Assembly (NCBI GenBank): GCA_963576785.1
Contig: OY756140.1
Coordinates: 3,038,001-3,102,000, forward strand
DNA: 64,000 nt
DNA from: Chlorophyllum brunneum
Lineage: Eukaryota > Basidiomycota > Agaricomycetes > Agaricales > Agaricaceae
Reading direction: 5' to 3'
The stretch's first letter is position 1, and the number at the start of each line of letters is the position of its first letter. This document shows positions 46,101 through 56,100 of the stretch, one piece after another. The position numbers and the translations under genes were made by a program. The notes beneath the pieces were generated by a model. It saw nothing but the letters and a program-made list of their open reading frames with translations, searched no databases and was not told where the DNA came from.

Positions 46101-47013
46101 AGGCCTCTGCCACGGCGTGAACCGCAGCCTCAACCTCATCAGTAGTGGTAGGTTCCGGAAGTCTAGCTACTTCACGGAGGTCCCGAATAATATCAGTGAG
46201 GAAGAGCGCTACCTCTTCGCCACCATCATGCGGCAGGGTTTTCCTGTGAGTCTCCACTATCGTGGGAGTGACTGGCAACATCAGAACCAGTGGAACGTAG
46301 TCTGACGGACCCCTAAGGGAGTAATCCAACCTGGGTCTATGGGAGATAGACAGGTCTGATTGAACAAATGCAAGATCGATGACCGACGGACGAAGATCTT
46401 CATTGTGTGGAATGTGAGTAGGCCCAGGCTCGACCGGAAGGGCGAGGTCTAGACCGATGTCTGTCCCGATGGAGATCAGAGACTGCGCGGTACCTGAGTG
46501 GGAGCCATAATTCGGGTCCCATCGCTCAGAATGGCAATTGAAATCGCCGCCCATATAGACATGTCTGGGCAATGTAGCAGCCCGGTCCACAAGGAACCGT
46601 ATTGCTGTGTGCTCTGAATCAGAGTAAACGTTCATGAGATTCAGGGTCTCGCCCCCCAAAAAGAGGGAGAGAACCATGATGTCACGGTGGTTGATGAGAT
46701 CCGTCCGGTAGGACGGCCTCAAAGAAGACAACCGGTTATGGACAAATGTCATAACCCGTGGGTCAGAGCCAGGCTCCGGGGCCCGAACCATGCACAGCCA
46801 CTCGGGATGCTTGGGGGCGCCAATAATGTCGTCCCCCTCAACAGAAGTCGTGGAGGGAGCGGATCTAATGAACCGCCAGGGAGGTTCTTGAATAAAGAGA
46901 ATATCAAAGAGATCTTTGAGGTCCTCAAGTAAAGTGTCCAATAAATCATAATTTTTATTTAAGTTCTGTTGGTACACACGGAGACTTCGTAATTCTAGAG
47001 GTCGCCTATTCAT
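43141..47013 (-). pseudogene. LINE-A ORF2: endonuclease, RT, RNase H (one nonsense codon)
   Basis: The protein would nick target DNA and reverse-transcribe the element RNA there. The ATG at 47013-47011 overlaps the ORF1 stop (ATGAATAG). Endonuclease: QEPPWRF, YSDSEHT, GGDFNCHSERWDP, VIDLAFV, and SDYVPL where all other copies and families have SDH: the catalytic His is Tyr (codon at 46297-46299). Linker SKPWWNQEC. RT: SVIIPKPGKPSYSTP, FRPIVLLNTFGKLIEKM, then TAG at 45348-45346 in place of Gln (HPN*LGG), FDIAQFFPSLNHSML, GVGQGSSLSPVLSGLYL, YVDD at residues 685-688, WRYLGFFFDRALTF. RNase H: ATDASLPLVG, APDAELFAI, FTDSIGSAKRA. C-terminus: CECGAPLETRTHILCSC. 1290 codons in all, the same layout as LINE-B. 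Two single C to T changes disable it. Confidence 0.93.
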
Positions 47014-48971
47014 TGGCAAGCTGTAGAGTACGAGGGTTGGTGAGGGGAGATCGCCGTCGAAGACGGTTGTTACTCACCTCGCGATAAAACTTCTTAATCT
47101 TCTCGGGTTCAAACCGAGTGTCAAAGAACTTGCACTTCTTCGAGGTCGTATGGTGGGGACCCCGACAGTTGAGACAACGCGGCGTATGAGGACAAGGCTC
47201 ATCCGCCGGTGTGGGAGGAATAGGGGGCTGCACATTGGAGTTCCCCTTGCAGCGCCCACAAAGAGTTCGGTGATGCTCCTCACGATGAGGACCACCACAG
47301 GTCGGGCATTTCAAGGCCTGCGCCTTGCAGAATTGCATGGGATGGCCCCAATGAAAGCATCGCTTACACTGAGACACCCCCGGGGAGGCTGCGGATGGCC
47401 TGATAGAGCAGGCATATCCACCGATATGGAGCGACTTCTTGAGAAGTAGATTCGCCCACTGACCCTTCTGAGAGTCATGGATATTGAAGTACACCGTGGC
47501 GGTATCAGACGCCTCGGAGTTCCTCGAAATACGGGGGGGCCCCGTTAACGTGAACAGGTCAGAAAACGCAGTGCGCTTCATGATCTGTTCGATTTCGAAT
47601 GAGGACCAGCGAGTCTCGCCTATCCTGAAGAAAGGGACGTCGATGACCTTGAGGTAGGACTTCGACTGAGGAAGGCCCACTGTAAACACAGTTCCCTGAG
47701 GGACGGCCTTCGAGATCCACGTCCTGGCGACCTCGAGGTCAGCAGGGGTGGGGACAGCGTTGGTACGCAGAGCAAAGCCCCCATACTCGGCAGAGGTAGA
47801 CTCTACTCGAATGTGGAGGCGTGAGTCCACGAAGCCACGGTTAACCATGGTTTCGAGGTGGAACGAGGAGACTTCGGGAGCAGCCTCGAAGTCAACGATT
47901 AACTGGCGCCGTGAGGGGCCAGCGGTGGTCATCCTGGGCCTCTTACTAGAAGCTTTGGACTTAGGAGGAGAGGCTTGCTCGCCCATGGCAAGAATCCTGT
48001 CCGGAGGAAGCGAGGGGAACATTTGTGCAAGCTGCACAACGGTCCCCGACGCCGTAGTGGCCTTCCCCTTCCCTTTCGGTTTGGGGACAGGCTCCTTAGC
48101 TACCGCAGAGAACGTTCTCTTGTTCCCTGGCTTGGCGGCTGGAGTAGACGGAGCGGGAGGAGCCACCGGCTTGCGCTGGTAGGCCCCTCTGCCCGCAAGG
48201 GGAGACGGTCCCACCCCTCCGGGGCGGGACCCGCTGGGAGCACCCTCTGGACCCGGCATCGGAACGTCAGGGTCCTGGGGGGGGGGGTCCAGCCTGGGGA
48301 GGCTGGGGAGTAACTCGAGCTCTCGGTACTGGAGGAGTACGGGGAGCAGGAGGTGGAGGGGCGGGAGCGGCGGGGGCCAGACCCATAGATGCGCTTAGGA
48401 CGGTGCCAACAGTAGGCATCCCAAAGCCAAGTTCGACAGTGGACCATCCACTGTCGTCGATAGCCTTACACAACCGAATGATCGATCGTGCAAGGGGGTA
48501 GACCGACTTTCCCGGGAGGGTAGTCCAGTCGATATTCTCCACCGTCTTGTTAAGGAAGGTGGAGATGATGTCCAGCGAGTCCGAGGCCGCTTCGAGGTCC
48601 CCTGCAACACTTTCGACAGTGTTCAGAAGATGGCAGGAGTACGGGGACGAAGAGCTGGAGGAGGAGGGCGCAGGGCTAGGTGCGCTGGGGGTAGGACCCC
48701 TAGGGGGAGTCATGGGATCTTCGTCGAACCCTCCTAACTCGCCAAAATCCTCCACAGCGGGCCCAGGCGATGGCGAGGTTGCGCGTGAGGGGTTGCGTGA
48801 ACCCCTCCTACCAGTGGGAGTTCGGAGAATGTCAGGCGGCCCTCTAGAACGACTAGATTCGCGCTGACGACGGATAGGTCCTGTTGAGGACCCACGGATG
48901 GTATCGAGAGTGTCGGGGGACTCAGGGACTTGGCGCCCGGTCCCCCCGCCGAATGGGTGTTGCGATGACAT
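47006..48971 (-). pseudogene. LINE-A ORF1: RNA-binding zinc-knuckle protein with a poly-C frame break
   Basis: The start is ATG 48971-48969 (MSSQHPFGGGTG). The N-terminal third is Ser/Pro/Arg-rich and low complexity, followed by a helical segment (SLDIISTFLNKTVENID) and a Pro/Ala-rich stretch. At the run of 11 C (48277-48287) the frame shifts: the upstream frame stops at 48267 and the downstream frame is open from 48259. It continues with the basic KRTFSAVAKEPVPKPKGKGK, FVDSRLHIRVESTSAEYGGF and KSYLKVIDVPFFRIGETRW, then CKRCFHWGHPMQFC (C-x2-C-x4-H-x4-C), CPTCGGPHREEHH and CLNCRGPHHTTSKKC. It ends QLANE at TAG 47008-47006. The run has a different length in the copy at 34450. It may be slippage, a sequencing error or a real frameshift site. 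Confidence 0.88.
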
Positions 48972-49098
48972 GCGGAAGAGCCGCGGGTGTATTCCTAGAA
49001 GACTAGGACACCGAAACAAGCGAGTACAACGGTTAGGATGATGAGGACGATTTGTTTACGCTTGTTTACTGGTGGGAGTACCAAATCAAGAAGCGATG

Positions 49099-49114
49099 GC
49101 AGGCCACGATGTCT
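49099..49114. repeat. Target-site duplication of the full LINE-A, right copy
   Basis: Exact match of 42817-42832. Confidence 0.95.
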
Positions 49115-50799
49115 CTTGTACAATGGACAAGAGCACAAGATATGGGTGTGGGGCTCCTCTGGAGACCCGCACCTGCAGCCAACAGGCTCTAGAGGATGGA
49201 ACCGGGAGCAATACTCGCCGGTTGGAGTGTGCCCGAGGATGGCACGGTTCGCTCTTGTCACGATGGACTGAGAGGGAAAGGAAGGAAGCCAAGAACCTCC
49301 ATGGAGGTATGTTGGCTGTAAAAGCTTGCCCTTACTATCCTTGAGAGCAAGGAAGTTTGAACCACGATAGGAGGAGTCCTGGAAAGTGACTTTCCAGGCC
49401 TTCTGAACGGTTGCTACACTGAGTTTGCACAGCAAATCAATAGATGTTGCTGGATGCATCCAGTGGCAACTTGTAGGTCGGTGGCAAATACATGCACACT
49501 GTGATGAATGGACCATTTTGCCGACGACGGAACGGACCAGAAAGTGAGGGAGTGGTCAAGACGATCCCTGAACCACTCCAACAAGAGATGACACACAGCC
49601 AGGGAATGTCCCTGGCCAGAATGTACAGATGGGTCAAGAGCTCACTTGGCCAAACCAATTGAGTCCGTAAAGACCGTGATATGTACTGCCTCAGAGACTG
49701 CCACAGCAGTTCCCAAAGCTATACGAATGGCAAAAAGTTCAGCATCTGGGGCTGTAACCTTGCCAGCTGGGTGCCGCGTTGCATGAAGCAAATGTGTCCC
49801 CCTATAAACATGGGCAGCAGAAACTGCCTGGAAGTCCCCAACCAGCAGCAGACTTGCGTCCATCACTGCGTAGACAACCTGTCTATCCTCGCAATACCCA
49901 CAAAGGGTATCGTTGAGCAAATCCACCTGACAACCCACAGGGTTTCCACCGAGCGAGGCATCATATGTTTTGTAAGTCACCTGGGCTGCGTAGTGGTCCA
50001 GGAGACGAGAATCTGGCGATGCCTCAAGCACAAATGGCTCGAACATCTCCATTAAGTCTGGCAAACGAGAGTTTGCCTCTGTGACTGGCCCCTTGACCTT
50101 GACTGCCTGAGTGGGGGTCATGAGAGCGATCGATCTGGGGTGTGGAGCACACCCCCCAATGTACTGACGCCCCATAACGGAGCAAACAGGGTGATTCTCA
50201 GAAAGTGTGGCAACCCTGTGGACGGTATGGGTAGCCAGCTTCTTGAGGTGAAGATGGATGGGGATGAGGCCAGCCAAGGCCTCAGCTCCTCCGGTAGGGC
50301 TGGTGCGGAATGCACCAGTGATCCACAATGCAGCCTTTCGCTGCATAGCATTAAGTTGTTTCAGAAGGGCCTTGTTATGGGCACCATCATAAAACCAGAG
50401 ACAAAACCCATACGTAGTGATAGGAACTACGCACAAGCGATAAAGAGTCCTCTTCTGAGCAGGAAGAAGGCCTTGCAAAGAGTTACCAAGTATGCCCATG
50501 GCCTTGACTGTGGACAGAGACTTGGTAGTGTAATGTTGAACATGCTCTTTAAAAGTAAGAGCGTGATCGAAGAAAAAACCCAAGTACCTCCAGTGGGTCT
50601 TAGGGTGTAACAGAGTGTTGCCGGTATGGGGAGCATACCCCAAATCTAGCAGTGGGTTGTCATCTCCCCATTTACGGGAGAAATGAAAACTTCGGACTTG
50701 TCATGCTCGACGGCTAGCCCAAATGAAGTAGTCAAGCGATATATAATCTGGTACGCCTGCTTGAGGCACACCAAATTAGGTTCCCAAGTTTTAGCTTGG
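49099..50799 (-). mobile_element. Older LINE-A copy, 5' part (right of the nested insert)
   Basis: This continues the copy at 42426-42832. On minus from about 50799 it runs from the RT palm end (TWEPNLVCLKQAYQI-like; frameshifted near 50685 by a short deletion) through WRYLGFFFDHALTF, TYGFCLWFYDGA, ALWITGAFRTSPTGG, RNase H VMDASLLLVG, APDAELFAI, VFTDSIGLAK, to CRCGSPEEPHTHILCSC. The combined copy is about 2.1 kb, 5'-truncated within RT at 50799. No target duplication is evident. Confidence 0.87.
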
Positions 50800-51400
50800 C
50801 CCATCTACGGAGCCCCTTGAGAGGTCTCTTACCACCAGCCTTAGCCAATGGCAACATGGAATCAACTTGAGCTGGAACCTGGCTATTTTTCCTGTACCAG
50901 GCCAACCAATGTAGGATTTAGTCCTCTCGAACCAGGTGAGCATTCTCTGATAACTGGCGGCTTTTTTCAGCACGTCCCAGTACATCACCTGCTACGGCCC
51001 ACAACTTTATCCAGGTGCTACCCCAGAGTTGCTTCCCATTCCTTAGGAGCTGGTTCGGTATGCCTTATGGCCTGGATCCCTGTGCTTAACTGTCTGAGAT
51101 CTACACCTTGCAGACACCACTACCAGATTGGTCCTGAGGTTATTTTAAGCCAACTTAGTCAGTATCCTCAATCTGGAGATTGGGTTATGTCTACTAACTA
51201 CCAGAACTATGCTAAAGCGGACCAGGAGGGGTATCCTATCTCAGCGGCTTTTTTCAGCACACCCCAAGTCGGACTGTTATCATGACATTCCCCTTCTTAT
51301 AATGCCCTATCTCCAGCAGTGGCTTAGATAATCCTCCCAAGTTAGGCCCCAGTATTAGGGCACCACTGTCTTTGGCCAATATTGGACTTGGGCGATGCAC
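50800..51400. other. Unknown repeat module
   Basis: Two copies of GC(G/C)GCTTTTTTCAGCA(C)(G/A) lie at 50957-50973 and 51244-51260; they are the reverse complement of the motif in 37291-38715. An open frame of 145 codons on + (50848-51285) spans both but has no recognisable feature. The homology to 38270-38345 covers about 75 bp around the first motif. I cannot assign it to a known class. Confidence 0.5.
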
Positions 51401-51693
51401 ACAGCTGGGTCACACCATGACAGTGTGACATCACTATGTGACTTGCTATGTGGCTGGGTGTGACAACTCCCATGCTAGCCTGTGACAGCACCAAATAATG
51501 CCAAACAGGACTACACAACCTAATCCGGTGTCACCTGGGAATATTGCTAAGCAACCATGCCTCGCACACTGGTACTTCCCATGGTTGAGAATAAATCCCC
51601 CCCCACAGGTTTCGAACCCAGGACCTTCTAGCCAAGCAGCCTGGTAGGAATTAAGCCTACACCCAAACCACTTAACCATTAGGCCAACTGTGT
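51400..51693 (-). mobile_element. tRNA-derived SINE
   Basis: On minus the 5' end reads CACAGTTGGCCTAATGGTTA, containing a pol III A box TGGCCTAATGGTTAAGTGG (51668-51686), and then a B box GGGTTCGAAACC (51608-51619), about 50 bp apart, as in a tRNA gene. The following about 200 bp are not tRNA-like (body rich in GTGACA/GTCACA). It sits directly before a LINE-A fragment. The left end and the duplication are not certain. It is not a working tRNA gene: the acceptor and anticodon stems do not pair properly. Confidence 0.68.
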
Positions 51694-51895
51694 AGTGTCT
51701 ATCACTACATATGGGTTTCATCTTTGGTTTTATGAAGGTGCCTGTAACAAGGCCCTTCTAAAACAACTCAATACTGTGCAGCATAGAGCTGCATTGTGGA
51801 TTACTGGTGTATTCTACACCAGCCCTACTGGAGGAGCTGAAGCCTTAGCGGGCCTCATCCCCATCCACCTCCATCTCAAGAAACTGGCTACCTGT
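51694..51895 (+). pseudogene. LINE-A ORF2 fragment after the RT core
   Basis: The frame reads TTYGFHLWFYEGACNKALL, ALWITGVFYTSPTGG and IPIHLHLKKLAT, then is cut at about 51895, where a LINE-B 5' end begins. Confidence 0.85.
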
Positions 51896-52602
51896 CATTG
51901 CTTCTTTTCCCGGAACTCCCACCTGTCGATCACGTGATCACCCCTTCGTCAACACTCTTAACGTCCTACATGTCCAAGACAGTGAGCGCTCTTAGCGCGG
52001 ATTTCCATACGGGTCCCTAGCCCCCATGCCTACTCGCAGTTTGAGGAGGAGGACGAGTGCCCATCATGAGGCCTCCTCAGACGACGACGACATGGCCACT
52101 GCCTTTGAGGCAGCAGCCGGTCCCCCCCCCAGGTCCACCCCAGGCCCTTACTCTCTGGATATCCCCCCCCTACGGTAGCAGTGCCAGGGATACCTATGCC
52201 CCCGCAGTTCCCCTTTAGCAGAGGGGATGCACTCTGTCATGACATGGGTCCCCAACCCCCTCTCGACCTATCCCAGCTCCTGGTGCAGAAGCCAGGGCTT
52301 TGTCCCTCCCCCCATCTTCCCCTCCTTCTGCCTCTCCGGAGGACATGGAACAGGATGACCAGGAGGAGCCTACCGCCGCCCCCCTCTCTATCCTGGGCAT
52401 TAATATTAGTGCCAGAGAGGACGCCAATGCGATCCAATGGTCGCTCGAGATTGTTGCCAACTTCATGAAGACGGCGCATCTCATTCCCCAGGAGGATGCT
52501 CCGTCCTTCCGTCCCATCGCCTCTCGACTATCCGAGATAGTCCAGACGGTTGCATCCTCCCCCATGTGGCGTGAAACCTACACAGGGGCAAGTGACTCTC
52601 TC
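51896..52602 (+). pseudogene. LINE-B 5' UTR and ORF1 N-terminus
   Basis: It begins at the LINE-B 5' end (CATTGCTTCTTTTCCCGG) and ORF1 ATG at 52028 (MPTRSLRRRTSAHHEASSDD, DDMATAFEAAAG). A C-run at about 52157-52165 breaks the frame. The part from 52310 reads DQEEPTAAPLSILGINISA and SLEIVANFMKTAHLIPQED with no stop, where the full copy has two TAG codons. It ends at 52602 at the tail of the minus-strand LINE-B, of whose 5' end it is an inverted duplicate (about 700 bp). Confidence 0.88.
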
Positions 52603-53154
52603 TTTTTTTTTTTTTTTTTTTTTAAATCATGGCCTAAGGCTGATTTATTACGCGGCGCTCAAACACAGCCTGCGGCCGGAATACAAATGAGTACTCTAGC
52701 GGGTATCTACAGAGAAATAGTAACTACGCCCTACCAAGCAAAAGTACCATTGCCCAAAACCAATGGTAGGAGGAATTGCATCCTACTCCCGAGCCCAGAG
52801 GGCAAAGGGAGTGGATGCCAGAGGAGGTGAGTGGGCAGAGAGGTCCCCCAACCAGTGACCCGGTCCGAAGACCGGGCCTGGTCGGTAGGTGTTAATTCAC
52901 TGTAAATGCCCGGTGGTGGAGACGTACCCAGCTACTAGCCCAGCTAGGCCCCAACTCCCTCTTACTAAAACCCAGTCCCCCAGCCATGGTCACCCTTGCC
53001 AGAGCAATTGACTGCACCATTTGTGTGGCTATCGGCATCTTCACCACACCTAGTTGCTGTAGGGTCCAGGTCCATTCATCGGTCATCGATATGGTCGCCA
53101 AGTCTTTGCCAGGGGCCACCGGTGCCGGACAATAACCCACCTACCCTGAGCCAG

Positions 53155-56100
53155 TTATCCAATTCCCTGGGGAACGGATGGGAAAGTGAACGCCTGGGGG
53201 TTCGCTTTCAAGAACTTGACAAGGGCACCCGGCATAGCAGGGTACCCCCGAGAGGTGTCAAACCAACCGCAGTTGGTAAGAATGTGCACACGGGACTCGA
53301 ACGGAGCCCTGCATGGACACCAAAATGGTTCATTCTGGAAGAACCGGGACCTATAGGCCCCAATAGACGCATGGTTGAGTATAACCCTACACATGCGGGC
53401 GGACAGCGAGTTGGACTCCGCTGCGGCGGAAGGCAGCCACGAACCTCCATGGAGGTAAGTGGGCTGGAGGGGCTTACCGTTACGCCCTTCGAGAGCCATG
53501 AACTGGCTACCCGAGTAAGTAGGATCCTGGAATCGAGTGACCCAGGCATCCTGGCAGGATTTGACAACCCTCTGACAAAGGGAGTCAAGGGAGGTTTGCG
53601 GACGGAAACCCGCAGCAACCTGAAGTTCGGTGCAGTACTGGTGTACGGTACCATGAATGGCCCACTTCTCCAAAGAGTAGGTGTGCCAGATGTGAATGGA
53701 GCGTTCAGGGTGACCCTCGAACCACTCCATAAGAGCGCTACACACAGCAAGCAAATGGGCCTGACCCGAGTGAACGGAGGGGTCCACCGCTCTCTTGGCC
53801 AAGCCAAGGGAGTCAGTGAACAAGACAATGGAGTCGCAATCAGGGAGGCTGACGGCCTTTCCAATTGCAATCCGGATAGCATACAGCTCAGCATCAGGAG
53901 CCGTCACTCGACCTGCCGCATGTCTCGTCTGAAAGACACGCCAGCCCGACTGGTAGATATGGGCAGCAGAGACTGCCTGGAACTCCCCCCGCAGCGGTAG
54001 ACTAGCATCTGTGGCCACAGTGAGAACCCGAGGGTTGGCATTGGCATGGTCCAGGGTGCTGTTCAGATGCCTTATATGCACAGCTCTCTTGTTACGTGAG
54101 CGAGGAGAGTCGTGGAAGGAGACCTGGGCCACAAAGCGGTCCAGGAGATGGTGACCAGGCTGAGCCACTGCAGAGCAGGGGTCAAACTGTTCAGTAAGGG
54201 ATGGGAGCACGGAAACAGCTTCCATAAGGGAACCCTTGACCCGACCGACAAGACGGTCAGACAGGAGGGAGATGGAGAGAGGGTGTGGGGGGGCACCCTT
54301 GGCGTTCGGACGATCGAGGAGGGATCGAAGAGGGTGGGTATCGGAGAGGGTGGAGAGACGGTAGTTCACTCTTGAGGCCAGCTTCTTCAGATGGAGGTGG
54401 ATGGGGATGAGGCCAGCGAGGGCCTCGGTGCCGCCAGATGGGGAGGTGCGGAACGCACCGGTGATCCACAACGCAGCCTTGCGTTGCATAGTGTTTAGGG
54501 ATTTGATGAGGCCCTTACACCGAGCCTTATCAAAATACCACAGACGGAAGCCATATGTCGCAATAGGCATGACACATGACCTGAAGAGGAGCCGCTTCTG
54601 CCTGGGGGTCAGACTGCGGGAGGAGTTACCCAGTATCCCCATCGCTTTCACGGTGGAGAGGGCTTTGGTAGAATAATGTCGAACATGTTCCTGAAAATTC
54701 AGGGCACGATCGAAGTAGAAGCCCAGGTACCTCCAATAGGTCTTAGGGCGAAGAGGAGTGTCCCCTGTGAATGGACTGAAGCCCAAGTCAAGGGGGGGAT
54801 TGACATCTCCAGGCTTTCTGGAGAAGTGGAAGAGCTCGGACTTGTCATGCTCCATGACAAGCGCGAATGCTACAAAAAGATTGAAGAGAACAATGTACGC
54901 CCCCTTGAGGGTATCCAAGTTCTCATCCCAGGTCTTAGCCTGGGCAACAACGGTACCGTCATCGACATACGACAGCAGAGTACTCCCAGGGGAAGTGATC
55001 TGCAAGTCGAAAACCCTCATGAGAGGCGCGATATAGAGGCCAGAGAGGACGGGGGACATGGCAGAGCCCTGTCCGATGCCCACATCTGCACCCTGGGGAT
55101 CAGAGGAGAAGCCGTTCCATGTGTAAACAGTGGAACGGCCCACCAAGTATGAAGCAAAAAAAGTTCGCACGTTAAGTGGGAACCCCTGCTTGGCAAGAAT
55201 AGCCATGAGCATCTCATGGTTAAGAGAGGGAAAGAACTGAGCGATGTCGAAGGCAACCATGCTCGTCTTGAGACCTTTAGCCCACCCAGCGCGAACTAGG
55301 TGTGTAAGGAACAACCTGGCATCCTCAGTGGAACATTGGCGAATGCCTCCAAGTTGGTGGGGATGAAAGATGTCATGCTTAATGGCATCAAACTGGATAC
55401 GGTTGGAAATCATTTTCTCAACCAGTTTACCAAGCGTGTTCAGGAGGACAATTGGCCTGAACGCCTTGGGGGTAGAGTAGGAGGGCTTCCCCGGCTTCGG
55501 AATGATAACCGAGAGCAACTCCTTAAAACTGCGCGGCCAATGCCCCACTGAAAGGCAGGCGTTGGCCAAGCGCAGGAACACCGTCAAACAATCTTCATCA
55601 ATGACGATGTACTTCAGGTGGGACCACGTAACATGGTCCGGACCTGGAGAGGACATATTAGAACAGGAGGACAGAGCCTCCTTAAGTTCCAACGCCGAGA
55701 AGGGGGCCCACTCCCGGACTGGAAGGTCTGGGAGGGGGTCGAGGACAGACGTATCACTCCGCCGATCAGCAGCGGAGTTGTACGTCAAGTGGAGGGCATC
55801 CCAGAGGGAGTCCATAGTATGACAAGGCCGTCCATTAAACTGGATAGCCTCGCAGGGAGGTAATTTGCGCGCCTTGACCCATTCCATAAGGTCCCATGGC
55901 CGCTTGTTAGTGGAAGCGATCTCCTCAATCTTAGAATCGAAGAATCGGCGCTTGGCAGCTGTACGAGCTCGCCTAAAGTCCCCCCAGTCACCCCGACTAC
56001 GAGAGTCCTGGTACCTGGAGAAGGAGGTAGCACACGCCTTGTCCCACCAGGGACGAGTGTGGTGCATAGTCCAGATCTCCTTCGAGTGGTGCGTCCACGC

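Larger units (their letters stand above)
42833..49098 (-). mobile_element. Full-length LINE-A with perfect target duplication
   Basis: The element is 6.27 kb: 5' UTR 48972-49098 (127 bp), ORF1 48971-47006, ORF2 47013-43141, 3' UTR 43140-42856 and poly-A (T-run 42833-42855 on +). It is inserted in the RNase H C-terminal coding region of an older LINE-A, giving exact 16-bp repeats. CG dinucleotides are abundant, in contrast with all other LINE-A copies here, so it is the youngest. It still carries an ORF1 frame break, an ORF2 nonsense codon and an endonuclease active-site change. Confidence 0.95.

Noticed and set aside
45694..46305. 203-codon + frame opposite LINE-A endonuclease
   Set aside because: A shadow of the minus-strand ORF2; the minus frame holds all catalytic motifs.
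50848..51285. 145-codon + frame in the unknown module
   Set aside because: Spans two copies of a non-coding repeat motif, composition is not gene-like and no homologous frame is kept at 38270.
51600..51693. tRNA gene on minus
   Set aside because: A and B boxes are present but stems do not pair as in a working tRNA, and non-tRNA sequence continues; a SINE head fits better.
52996..54000. Long open frame (334 codons) on + opposite LINE-B ORF2, repeated at 60018-60995
   Set aside because: It is the mirror of the RNase H coding frame; identical in both LINE-B copies because the copies are identical, and it has no recognisable motif.
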